Positions 1 to 6,361 of a stretch of DNA of 13,033 bases are shown piece after piece (the first letter of the stretch is position 1; each line of letters begins with the position of its first letter). The notes under the pieces are model-generated. The model was not told the DNA's origin. It saw only the letters and a program-made list of their open reading frames with translations, and searched no databases. Where the stretch lies: the NCBI RefSeq assembly GCF_905372115.1, contig NZ_CAJPNR010000055.1, positions 1-13,033 on the forward strand, written 5' to 3'. The translations under genes and the position numbers were made by a program. Source of the DNA: an uncultured Streptococcus sp. Its GTDB lineage: Bacteria > Bacillota > Bacilli > Lactobacillales > Streptococcaceae.

Positions 1-133
1 TTTCTATATTGTTTTAGTTCGCAAATGAGAAGATTTTAATGATTTTTATAGATAAAAAATAGAAAACAAAACAAAAATACGAACTATAAAAAATTACCTA
101 TAAAAACAATTTACAGCTTGTTAACTAAAATGC

Positions 134-162
134 TTGCATTCAAAAATTTCTTGTGCTATAAT
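134..162 (+). promoter_or_regulatory. Strong promoter for a candidate small RNA
   Basis: TTGCAT (134-139) and TATAAT (157-162) are separated by 17 bases, with TG at 154-155 giving an extended -10. A start near 169 is predicted. A hairpin plus T-run at 271-297 ends the unit before the next large gene, so this promoter appears to drive a short separate transcript. Confidence 0.7.
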
Positions 163-180
163 TCGTCTTGAGGGTGAGAT

Positions 181-240
181 ATGCATAAAAAAGTATTTTC
201 AAGCATATTGACTTCTTTCTTTCTAAATCAAATGCAATAA
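181..240 (+). CDS. Possible 19-residue peptide in the small RNA
   Basis: The frame reads MHKKVFSSILTSFFLNQMQ and ends in TAA. A basic start (HKK) followed by a hydrophobic middle resembles small secreted or membrane peptides, but I recognise no family. A purine-rich GAGGGTGAG lies just upstream (170-178), rather close to the ATG. The start codon lies inside a possible ATATGC/GCATAT stem, which would reduce translation. The frame is too short for coding statistics, so chance is a real alternative. Confidence 0.25.
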   Translation: MHKKVFSSILTSFFLNQMQ

Positions 241-270
241 AAACATTTATGTGCAACCTTTAACAAGGTG

Positions 271-297
271 GATTCACTAACTAGTGATTCGTTTTTT
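271..297 (+). terminator. Intrinsic terminator of the small RNA
   Basis: GATTCACT (271-278) pairs with AGTGATTC (283-290) with one T-T mismatch, with a 4-base loop, followed by a T-run at 292-297. Confidence 0.65.
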
Positions 298-324
298 GCG
301 TTTGATAATGATGGAGCAGTCAAC

Positions 325-351
325 TGTCAGCCGGCTGTATTTTCGTAAAAT
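325..351 (+). promoter_or_regulatory. Possible promoter with WalR-like half-sites for the 437-2338 gene
   Basis: TAAAAT at 346-351 is a reasonable -10 with no good -35 before it. In the -35 zone, TGTCAG (325-330) and TGTATT (336-341) are spaced by exactly five bases, as in the WalR/VicR box (TGTWAH-N5-TGTWAH), but both half-sites are imperfect. A regulator-dependent promoter would fit the weak -35. A perfect palindrome TTGTGCACAA (366-375) follows. This is tentative. Confidence 0.25.
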
Positions 352-436
352 TCTTTTTTATGAAGTTGTGCACAAAAGATAAATTCCCCCCACAAAAATA
401 TGAAGTGATGTTGGTCACTTTGGAGGTTTAATTAAT

Positions 437-2338
437 ATGAACAATCGTTTCAGACTCTTATCAAGATCTGTTGTAGCAGCTGCGGCTATTATTCCAGCAT
501 TTGCTCTTGCGAATAATGCTCAGGCTCAAGATTATGGTTATAACTACTATCAACCAGGTTATAATTACTGGAATGGCGGCTATAACAATTATAATTACGG
601 CTATAATAACCGTTACAACAATTATAACTATGGTTACAACAACTATAATTATGGCTATAACAACTATAACTACGGATATAACTATGGCTACAATGGCTAT
701 AATTACAACTATGGTTACAATAACTATTATCCAGGCTATAACAACTGGAATTACAACTATAGCAATAACTACGGCTATAATGGTTGGAATAACTACAACA
801 ATCTTGCAAACGATGAAAACTACATTTACTGGAATGGTAACCACTACTACCGTATGACAGATGGTTCTTACCGCATCTATCGTGATGGTGAGTGGAAACC
901 ATTGACAAATACTAACAATAACAGCACATCCAATAACAACTTGGAAAACGATCCACATTATCGTTATGAAAATGGTTATCATTACTATGTGTTGGATAAT
1001 GGCGACTATTACTACTATAAAAATGGCAAGTGGGTGTTTGTTAAGGATTCTGCTGATAACTCAACTAATCCAACAACTCCAAGCCAGCCGGAAGAACCAA
1101 AACCAGAAGTTCCAACTCCGACACCAGCGGAACCAGAGCAACCAACTCCAGCTCCTACTGATAAACCAGATGAGCCTACTACACCAGCAGAACCAAAACC
1201 AGAGGTACCAAGTGTTGATTTGCCGGAAAATCCTCCAATTAACGGTGCAGAAGGTGACCTCAATCCATTTGCTCCGAAACCAGAGCAACCAGCAGAACCA
1301 AAACCAGAAACTCCAACAAGACCTGCTGTGCCAGAGACTCCTGGTTTGGTAACAACTGATAAACCAAGTGAAGATCAAATTCCGCCGTATGTTGAAAAAC
1401 CAGCAGAAGGTCTTGAACATTTGACATGGGCACCGAATGGACGAGCTCCAAAAATCATCTACCCAACTGGAAAACCAGGTGACAAGGCTCTCGAGTCAGA
1501 TCCTAACTATTACTTTGATGGTTCTACCCATTATTACCGTATACCATCTGACTCAGAAGCGAATGGCTACTCTCCATATTGGAAATGGTTTGGTGACAAA
1601 TGGAAACTTCAAGGTATGACTGATCCAAACGATCCAGCTCTTGATCCAAAACTTCACGAAAACACTGCTGATGATGAATACATGTACAGTGATAAAGACT
1701 CTAGCGTGAAATTGTACTCAACTAACCTAGTGACAACTGCTAAAGCAGGTCAACCGCTGCCATTCAAGAACGTTGAAGAGTTCAAGAACTACGTTATCGA
1801 AAAGATGAATCCTAAGTTCCTTGATAACGCAGGATGGGATGCCAAAGTTGAATGGGAAATCGAAGATCCAGAAATCTTTGAAAAAACCAAAGAAAACCCA
1901 TATGCTAAGGATTATGTCTTGATTGCAAACCTTAAGAGTGGTGTTGAGGATAAGAAATACAGTGATGTAGAATTTGGTTATGTTAAGTTTGTTTACCGTG
2001 TTGAAGCAACAAACGATACAAACTATGACTATGTTTCAAAAGCTAAAGAAGCTTTCGCTAAAATCAATGAAGAGCGTAAAGCTCAAGGCTTGAAAGAGTT
2101 GACTTGGTCAGAAGACATTTATCAAAATCAAGCACTTCCAAAAGTAAATGAAATCTCACGTCAATATGATAGCTCAGGCTTTGTTGGACGTCGTGATGAA
2201 GATCCATCTGTTGTCGTTAAGAAATGGGCTAACAGCGGTCTGAGAGAATTGCTTCTCGATCCTAACGTAACTGAAGGGGCAGTAGCGACAGTTGTAGACG
2301 GAAATGGTGTTTACTACTGGGCTTACAGCTATAAATAA
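437..2338 (+). CDS. Secreted Tyr/Asn-rich repeat protein with degenerate CAP/SCP-like C-terminus
   Basis: A 633-residue exported protein. Residues 1-30 form a signal peptide with a likely cut at AQA|QD. Residues 32-122 are almost only Tyr, Asn and Gly in repeats of the type NYNYGYN. Three copies of an aromatic motif follow (residues 123-157, 169-202 and 352-392), each starting L-x-x-D and containing NG-x-HYY or similar and a G-x-W ending. Between copies two and three is a Pro/Glu/Lys linker of EPKPEVP type (about 211-335). The last ~100 residues (from V533) resemble a CAP/SCP domain: INEERKAQGL, W-S-E, LLLDP and a final VYYWAYSYK strand, but without the usual catalytic-type His. There is no LPXTG anchor, so it is probably released or held non-covalently. 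GGAGG (422-426) supports the start, and a hairpin (403-420) lies directly before it. The role is unknown; cell-surface or matrix function is inference. Confidence 0.85.
   Translation: MNNRFRLLSRSVVAAAAIIPAFALANNAQAQDYGYNYYQPGYNYWNGGYNNYNYGYNNRYNNYNYGYNNYNYGYNNYNYGYNYGYNGYNYNYGYNNYYPGYNNWNYNYSNNYGYNGWNNYNNLANDENYIYWNGNHYYRMTDGSYRIYRDGEWKPLTNTNNNSTSNNNLENDPHYRYENGYHYYVLDNGDYYYYKNGKWVFVKDSADNSTNPTTPSQPEEPKPEVPTPTPAEPEQPTPAPTDKPDEPTTPAEPKPEVPSVDLPENPPINGAEGDLNPFAPKPEQPAEPKPETPTRPAVPETPGLVTTDKPSEDQIPPYVEKPAEGLEHLTWAPNGRAPKIIYPTGKPGDKALESDPNYYFDGSTHYYRIPSDSEANGYSPYWKWFGDKWKLQGMTDPNDPALDPKLHENTADDEYMYSDKDSSVKLYSTNLVTTAKAGQPLPFKNVEEFKNYVIEKMNPKFLDNAGWDAKVEWEIEDPEIFEKTKENPYAKDYVLIANLKSGVEDKKYSDVEFGYVKFVYRVEATNDTNYDYVSKAKEAFAKINEERKAQGLKELTWSEDIYQNQALPKVNEISRQYDSSGFVGRRDEDPSVVVKKWANSGLRELLLDPNVTEGAVATVVDGNGVYYWAYSYK
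530..802 (+). repeat. In-frame tandem repeat coding for a Tyr/Asn/Gly tract
   Basis: Degenerate repeats of about 12-21 bases (units such as AACTATAATTATGGCTATAAC) encode N-Y-N-Y-G-Y-N blocks. Third-position variation (TAT/TAC, AAC/AAT, GGC/GGT) between units suggests the amino-acid pattern is kept by selection rather than by very recent expansion. The tract is a likely place for length variation between strains. Confidence 0.85.
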
Positions 2339-2395
2339 TAAGGAATTGTATTCTTAAATATTTGTGCTCTTAATCTTTGGTTGCATATAAACCAC

Positions 2396-2440
2396 ACTCC
2401 AAAAGTTAGATTTTAATTGTCTGACTTTTGGAGTTTTTTT
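2396..2440 (+). terminator. Intrinsic terminator of the secreted-protein gene
   Basis: ACTCCAAAAGTTAGA (2396-2410) pairs with TCTGACTTTTGGAGT (2420-2434), 15 pairs with one G-U, 9-base loop, then T to 2440. Confidence 0.9.
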
Positions 2441-2520
2441 GTTGAATTAATTAGGAAGCAAAAGTGGCGGTTGTGGACAGATTTTAAAGTTTAAAAAGGC
2501 AAAAAGAAACTTTTGAGTAC

Positions 2521-2543
2521 AAAAAAAGCACCGATTGGTGCTT
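2521..2543 (-). terminator. Intrinsic terminator of rpmE2
   Basis: On the minus strand AAGCACC pairs with GGTGCTT around a 4-base loop (2526-2543) and is followed by a run of T (2527-2521). Confidence 0.9.
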
Positions 2544-2547
2544 ATGA

Positions 2548-2790
2548 TTATTTGAGACCGTATTTTTTGTTGAAACGATCCACACGTCCATCTGCTTGAG
2601 TGAACTTTTGACGTCCAGTGTAGAATGGGTGTGAGTCTGATGAAATTTCTACACGGATCAATGGGTAAGTTTCCCCCTCGAATTCAACTGTTTCGTTTGA
2701 ACGCTTAGTTGAACCACTAAGGAACTGGTAGCCGGTAGAAGTGTCCATGAAGACAACTGGGCGGTATTCTGGATGAATATCTTTTCTCAT
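2548..2790 (-). CDS. rpmE2: 50S ribosomal protein L31 type B
   Basis: This 80-residue protein begins MRKDIHPEYRPVVFMD and has the type B signature with SSDSHPFYTGRQ near the C-terminal half and an ending in VDRFNKKYG. It lacks the zinc-binding cysteines of type A L31, so it is the zinc-independent form of this large-subunit protein, which joins the two ribosomal subunits. AGAAAGGAAA lies upstream of the ATG on the minus strand. It follows the phosphodiesterase gene by 50 bases and is probably at least partly co-transcribed with it; a terminator directly follows. Confidence 0.97.
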   Translation of the reverse strand: MRKDIHPEYRPVVFMDTSTGYQFLSGSTKRSNETVEFEGETYPLIRVEISSDSHPFYTGRQKFTQADGRVDRFNKKYGLK

Positions 2791-2840
2791 TTTACAAAAA
2801 TTTCCTTTCTGCCATGGTCTCTTTGCGAGCCATAGATTAG

Positions 2841-3833
2841 TTACTTTGATAGTTTATCAAATTCTGATTGATTTGACAAGACTTTTAGACTAATTTCTTG
2901 CTTTTTTGCCAATTCTTTCATCTCGGTGTAGATTTGCTCTATTTCTGCCTTTGAAAATGCATTGGCTCCGCTGGCTAAGGGGTGTCCGCCGCCGTGATGA
3001 TTTTTAGCAATACCGTTGATAGGAATAACCTTGCTGCGCATGCGGACACGGTAGTGACCTTCAGGTTGCTCAACAAAGATAGCCCACAGACCGACTTCTT
3101 CAATTCGTCCAGGTGCCCCGACAATGGCCGCAGTATCAGCATCGGTCAATTGATAGGCTTGTAAAACTTCCTGAGGCAGAATGACCCGCGCAGTTCCATT
3201 TTCATCTATTTCCAATTGCTCATAGACATAGCCCTGCAGTTTAGCGACTTGGCGGCTGATAGAGTCCATTTTGCGAGACAAGGCTGATAGGTCGAAATCG
3301 TATTGACGCAATTTGCCAGCTAGTTCGAATGTGCGGGCGCTAGTAGAAGGATAAAGGAAGCGGCCAGTGTCGCCGATGATGCCGGCATAGAGGAGTTTTG
3401 CAGCTTCCTTGCTCAAGTCTAAGTCATTTTCAAAGGCAAAGAGAGCAATCATCTCACTGGCACTGCTAGAGCTTGTATCAACTAGAGAAATATCTCCGTA
3501 AACTTCATCATCAGGATGATGATCGATTTTGATGAGGAAGTCGCCTGTTGTGTAGCGTTGGTCATCAATGCGGGCTGTATTAGCAGTGTCACAGACGATA
3601 ACTAGGGCCTCTTGGTATTCTTCGTCTGCGACTTGGTCCATTTGTGCTAGCCACATGAGATTGGGTTCGTCGTAGCCTGTTGCTTTGATTGTTTTTTCTG
3701 GGAAATGGTACTGAAGCAGCTTTTGCAGTCCGACCTGACTGCCAAGAGCATCAGGATCTGGCCGCATATGGCGATGAATGATAATAGTATCGTATTCTTT
3801 GATCTTACTTAAAATATCATGATAAAGAGTCAT
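2841..3833 (-). CDS. DHH/DHHA1 phosphoesterase of the Pde2/NrnA type
   Basis: A 330-residue soluble enzyme of the DHH superfamily. Visible motifs: H-x-H-x5-D-x-D (H20, H22, D26, D28), D82 in VCDTA, the DHH signature D104-H105-H106, D155 in GDTGRF, and the C-terminal DHHA1 substrate loop GGGH (281-284). Family members cleave very short RNAs (nanoRNase), 3'-phosphoadenosine 5'-phosphate, and in streptococci pApA and c-di-AMP (Pde2); which dominates here cannot be read from sequence. The chosen start is the ATG at 3833, preceded by GAGG seven bases upstream; a TTG five codons earlier also opens the frame but has no such site. It is divergent from the flavodoxin gene and has its own promoter. Confidence 0.92.
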   Translation of the reverse strand: MTLYHDILSKIKEYDTIIIHRHMRPDPDALGSQVGLQKLLQYHFPEKTIKATGYDEPNLMWLAQMDQVADEEYQEALVIVCDTANTARIDDQRYTTGDFLIKIDHHPDDEVYGDISLVDTSSSSASEMIALFAFENDLDLSKEAAKLLYAGIIGDTGRFLYPSTSARTFELAGKLRQYDFDLSALSRKMDSISRQVAKLQGYVYEQLEIDENGTARVILPQEVLQAYQLTDADTAAIVGAPGRIEEVGLWAIFVEQPEGHYRVRMRSKVIPINGIAKNHHGGGHPLASGANAFSKAEIEQIYTEMKELAKKQEISLKVLSNQSEFDKLSK

Positions 3834-3860
3834 AAATAACCTCGTCAACTTTCTTTACCC

Positions 3861-3889
3861 ATTGTAGCATAAGAGTTTTTATTTTTAAA
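3861..3889 (-). promoter_or_regulatory. Promoter of the DHH phosphoesterase gene
   Basis: On the minus strand TACAAT (3866-3861) is preceded by TG-C, an extended -10. The -35 (TTTAAA, 3889-3884) is weak at 17-base spacing. It overlaps the -35 zone of the divergent flavodoxin promoter. Confidence 0.6.
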
Positions 3890-3910
3890 ATAAAAAAGAT
3901 ATGATATAAT
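3882..3910 (+). promoter_or_regulatory. Promoter of the flavodoxin gene
   Basis: TATAAT (3905-3910) with TG at 3902-3903 is an extended -10. The -35 position (3882-3887) is only T-rich and overlaps the divergent promoter. Confidence 0.6.
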
Positions 3911-3938
3911 GAGAGCAGATTAGAATTTGGAGGAAACT

Positions 3939-4379
3939 ATGACCTTAGCAAAAATTGTATTTGCCAGCATGACTGGAAACACCGAGGAAATTGCTGATAT
4001 TGTGGCGGATAAGCTAAGAGAACTGGATGTAGAAGTTGAAGTGGACGAGTGCACCACTGTCGATGCAGAAGATTTCTTGGAAGCAGATATTGCGATTGTA
4101 GCGACCTATACCTATGGTGATGGTGAGCTGCCTGATGAGATGATGGACTTCTACGAAGACTTGTCTGGTTTGGATTTGTCTGACAAGGTCTACGGAGTGG
4201 TCGGTTCAGGCGATACCTTCTATGACGAATTCTGCAAGGCTGTCGATGACTTTGATGCTGCCTTTGCTGCTACAGGAGCAGCGAAGGGGGCAGAAAGTGT
4301 TAAAGTAGACCTATCTGCGGAAGATGATGATATTGCACGCTTGGAAGCTTTTGCAGAAGGCTTGGTTAATAAAGTTTAA
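3939..4379 (+). CDS. Short-chain flavodoxin
   Basis: A 146-residue, strongly acidic FMN-binding electron carrier. The phosphate-binding loop S-M-T-G-N-T lies at residues 10-15, the second FMN loop around TYTYGDGELPD, and the third loop around GSGDTFYDEFCKAVD. The start is the ATG at 3939, with GGAGG (3929-3933) at good spacing; a TTG at 3927 extends the frame but sits on the ribosome site. It has its own promoter and terminator, so it is monocistronic. Family members carry electrons to various reductases; the partner here is not shown. The next gene is sufB, but the terminator between them argues against one transcript. Confidence 0.95.
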   Translation: MTLAKIVFASMTGNTEEIADIVADKLRELDVEVEVDECTTVDAEDFLEADIAIVATYTYGDGELPDEMMDFYEDLSGLDLSDKVYGVVGSGDTFYDEFCKAVDDFDAAFAATGAAKGAESVKVDLSAEDDDIARLEAFAEGLVNKV

Positions 4380-4394
4380 AGTGATAGATAGAGG

Positions 4395-4416
4395 AAACGG
4401 CTGCAGCCGTTTTTTT
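4395..4416 (+). terminator. Intrinsic terminator of the flavodoxin gene
   Basis: AAACGGC (4395-4401), loop TGCA, GCCGTTT (4406-4412), then T to 4416. Confidence 0.9.
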
Positions 4417-4434
4417 GTGCGAAAGTGTTATTTT

Positions 4435-4463
4435 CTGACAATTCTCATGATTAGGAGTATAAT
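4435..4463 (+). promoter_or_regulatory. Promoter of sufB
   Basis: CTGACA (4435-4440) and TATAAT (4458-4463) are spaced by exactly 17 bases, a near-consensus housekeeping promoter with a start near 4470. Confidence 0.85.
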
Positions 4464-4465
4464 AT

Positions 4466-4480
4466 AGGTAAGCGCTATCC
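4466..4480 (+). promoter_or_regulatory. Candidate CcpA cre site at the sufB transcription start
   Basis: AGGTAAGCGCTATCC fits the streptococcal cre consensus WTGNAANCGNWNNCW except for the second and last positions; the inner GNAANCGNWNNC is matched throughout. Its position on the predicted start is typical of CcpA repression. Confidence 0.4.
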
Positions 4481-4502
4481 ATCAGATAAAGGAGGAGTTC
4501 CT

Positions 4503-5885
4503 ATGAAAGAACGTGACTACGCTTTTGGCTTTCATGATGATGTCAAGCCGCTCTTTTCGACTGGTAAAGGTTTGACCGAAGAAGTAGTTCGAGAAATCTC
4601 AGAAATCAAGAATGAGCCCCAGTGGATGCTAGACTATCGTCTGCGCTCCTTGGAACTCTTTCATAAGCTGCCTATGCCCGACTTTGGCCCTGATTTGTCA
4701 GGGATTCGCTTCGATGATGTTATCTATTATCAAAAGCTAAGCGGAGATCGGGCTCGCAGTTGGGATGAAGTCCCAGAAGAGATTAAGAAAACCTTTGACC
4801 GCTTGGGAATTCCAGAAGCCGAGAAGCGCTTTCTATCTGGAGCGGTGGCCCAGTATGAGTCTGAGGTGGTTTACCACAATATGAAGGAAGAGTTTGCCAA
4901 GCTGGGGATTATCTTCACTGACACGGATACGGCTGTTCAGGAATATCCGGACTTGGTCAAGCAGTATTTTGGTACTGTGATTTCAAATGCTGAGCATAAA
5001 TTCTCTGCTCTTAATAGTGCAGTTTGGTCCGGCGGAACCTTTATCTATGTGCCTAAGAACGTCCAGTGCCAAGTTCCTGTTCAGACCTATTTTCGTATTA
5101 ATGGGGAGAATGCCGGCCAGTTTGAACGCTCCTTGATGATTATCGAGGAGGGTGGCTCTATCCAGTATATTGAGGGCTGCACAGCACCGACTTACACAAG
5201 TAATAGTCTTCATGCGGCAAATGTCGAAATCATTGTCAAAAAGGATGCCTTTTTCCGCTATACAACCATTCAAAACTGGTCAGACAATGTCTATAACCTC
5301 GTAACGGAGCGCGGGGTTGTTGAAGAGGGCGGCACCTTAGAGTGGATTGATGGGAATTTAGGCAGCAAGGTCAATATGAAATATCCTTGTAGCATTCTTA
5401 ATGGCCGCAATGCAAGAACTTCTGTCCTCTCTATGTCCTTTGCCAACTATGGTCAGCACTTAGACGCGGGCTGTAAGGTCTTTCATAATGCGCCCAAGAC
5501 ATCTAGTACCTTGATTTCTAAATCAGTGGCCAAGGATGGCGGTAAGACAGACTATCGTGGTCAGGTTCGCTTTGGTAAGAATAGTGCAGGATCCAAATCT
5601 CATATCGAGTGCGATACCATTCTGATGGATGGTGAGTCTAGTTCTGATACTATTCCTTTTAATGAAATCCATAATTCCAATGTCGCGTTAGAGCATGAAG
5701 CCAAGGTTTCCAAAGTATCTGAGGACCAGCTCTACTATCTGATGAGCCGAGGAATCAGCGAAGAAGAAGCTACAGCCATGATTATCAATGGATTTATGGA
5801 ACCCATTACCAAAGAGCTTCCAATGGAATACGCCGTCGAACTCAACCAACTCATCAATATGAGTATGGAAGGTTCAGTTGGTTAA
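4503..5885 (+). CDS. sufB: SufB-family Fe-S cluster scaffold protein, free-standing copy
   Basis: The 460-residue product is a full-length SufB, the scaffold subunit of SufBC2D on which Fe-S clusters are assembled. Diagnostic stretches are YESEVVYHNMKEEF, LNSAVWSGGTFIYVPK, EGCTAPTY, TTIQNWSDNVYNLV, YRGQVRFGKNS, HIECDTI and ALEHEAKVSKVSEDQLYYL. The start is fixed by AAAGGAGG before the ATG. Streptococcal suf genes are normally found as sufCDSUB; here no sufC, sufD, sufS or sufU flanks it, and the gene has its own promoter and terminator. In S. pneumoniae, as I remember it, flavodoxin and chorismate mutase are neighbours, so this gene looks inserted. It differs at many positions from the usual streptococcal SufB I remember (for example extra Cys in NVQCQVPVQ and MKYPCS), suggesting a paralogue or an acquired copy. 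Confidence 0.93.
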   Translation: MKERDYAFGFHDDVKPLFSTGKGLTEEVVREISEIKNEPQWMLDYRLRSLELFHKLPMPDFGPDLSGIRFDDVIYYQKLSGDRARSWDEVPEEIKKTFDRLGIPEAEKRFLSGAVAQYESEVVYHNMKEEFAKLGIIFTDTDTAVQEYPDLVKQYFGTVISNAEHKFSALNSAVWSGGTFIYVPKNVQCQVPVQTYFRINGENAGQFERSLMIIEEGGSIQYIEGCTAPTYTSNSLHAANVEIIVKKDAFFRYTTIQNWSDNVYNLVTERGVVEEGGTLEWIDGNLGSKVNMKYPCSILNGRNARTSVLSMSFANYGQHLDAGCKVFHNAPKTSSTLISKSVAKDGGKTDYRGQVRFGKNSAGSKSHIECDTILMDGESSSDTIPFNEIHNSNVALEHEAKVSKVSEDQLYYLMSRGISEEEATAMIINGFMEPITKELPMEYAVELNQLINMSMEGSVG

Positions 5886-5906
5886 AAAGGTTCGGGGATC
5901 CTTTTT
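5884..5906 (+). terminator. Likely terminator of sufB
   Basis: AAAAAGG (5884-5890) pairs with CCTTTTT (5900-5906) around a 9-base loop; the last T run serves as the tail. The stem overlaps the sufB stop codon. Confidence 0.6.
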
Positions 5907-6012
5907 AATCTGTAGATAGGGACTTGCCTTTGCAAGTCCCCCTTAATCTAAGGTCCGGGGTACTGTTTTAGGTTACGGATAAAAACTCGCCTTTGCGAGT
6001 TCCCTTTTAATC
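5884..6012 (+). repeat. Three-part hairpin repeat array between sufB and chorismate mutase
   Basis: Each unit ends in a C-rich, T-rich box followed by AATC: 5900-5910, 5939-5948 and 6002-6012. Units two and three carry hairpins with an identical CTTT loop: GGGACTTGC/GCAAGTCCC (5919-5927/5932-5940) and AACTCGC/GCGAGTT (5984-5990/5995-6001). A T-A pair in one is a C-G pair in the other, a compensatory change. AAGGTTCGGGG (5888) and AAGGTCCGGGG (5950) repeat as well, with a looser third copy near 5970. It does not match the BOX or RUP elements I remember. Function unknown; stacked terminators or a dispersed repeat family are possible. Confidence 0.6.
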
Positions 6013-6064
6013 ACGGGACTTGGAGCTTTTTATTTAGAATTAACTAGAAAATTTTACTATATTT

Positions 6065-6073
6065 TGATATGAT
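6065..6073 (+). promoter_or_regulatory. Extended -10 promoter of the chorismate mutase operon
   Basis: TG-A-TATGAT (6065-6073) is an extended -10. No convincing -35 is seen. The start would lie about 20 bases before the ATG. Confidence 0.5.
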
Positions 6074-6097
6074 AGATAGAATACAAGGAGGAAGTAG

Positions 6098-6361
6098 ATG
6101 ACGTTAGAAGAAATCAGACAGGAAATTGATCAAGTTGATGATGCAATCATTGCCCTGTTGGAGCAACGCATGAATCTGGTTGGCCAAGTCGTGGCTTTAA
6201 AAAAATTAACGGGCACAGCAGTCTTGGATAGCAAGAGAGAAGATGTGATTTTTGCCAGAGTGGCGGATAAGGTTGAAAATAAGGACTACAAGGAAACTGT
6301 TGTTGCGACCTTTTCTGACATTTTAAAACGTTCGCGTGAATTTCAGAATAAAAATATCTAA
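6098..6361 (+). CDS. Chorismate mutase, AroQ class
   Basis: An 87-residue all-helical enzyme that converts chorismate to prephenate, on the way to Phe and Tyr. The active-site pattern of the E. coli domain is present with a constant shift of four residues: R7, R24, K35, D44, R47 and E48, with a C-terminal Gln at 83. It is a stand-alone domain with no fused prephenate dehydratase or dehydrogenase. AAGGAGG supports the start. Its TAA overlaps the next ATG by one base (TAATG), so crcB translation is probably coupled. The metabolic reason for pairing it with fluoride channels is not evident. Confidence 0.95.
   Translation: MTLEEIRQEIDQVDDAIIALLEQRMNLVGQVVALKKLTGTAVLDSKREDVIFARVADKVENKDYKETVVATFSDILKRSREFQNKNI

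Larger units (their letters stand above)
169..297 (+). ncRNA. Candidate small RNA, about 130 nt
   Basis: The transcript is bounded by a consensus-like promoter (134-162) and an intrinsic terminator (271-297). Within it, ACCTT/AAGGT (256-260/265-269) forms a hairpin just before the terminator, and ATATGC/GCATAT (179-184/203-208) could pair across the start codon of a 19-codon reading frame (181-240). I do not recognise it as a known RNA family: it does not resemble 4.5S RNA, RNase P RNA or tmRNA, and I see no TTTAAG repeats of the CiaR-dependent csRNAs. It could be a regulatory RNA, a peptide mRNA, or both. Confidence 0.5.

Noticed and set aside
15..86. Inverted repeat TAGTTCG/CGAACTA near the window start
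   Set aside because: Only seven bases with about 60 bases between in very AT-rich DNA; no T-run or gene context to support a function.
461..1451. Long open frames on the minus strand and other frames under the secreted-protein gene
   Set aside because: They are by-products of the biased Tyr/Asn/Gly and Pro-rich codons and have no start signals; products are low-complexity Ile/Val or Ser/His strings.
2815..2860. Terminator between the DHH phosphoesterase and rpmE2
   Set aside because: Only short imperfect pairing around CCATGG and no T-run; read-through into rpmE2 is more likely.
4983..5273. 96-codon minus-strand frame inside sufB
   Set aside because: It lies entirely inside a strongly conserved gene, with no ribosome site or recognisable product.
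6001..6097. Fluoride riboswitch upstream of chorismate mutase-crcB
   Set aside because: The conserved crcB-motif segments are not present and the leader after the -10 is too short.
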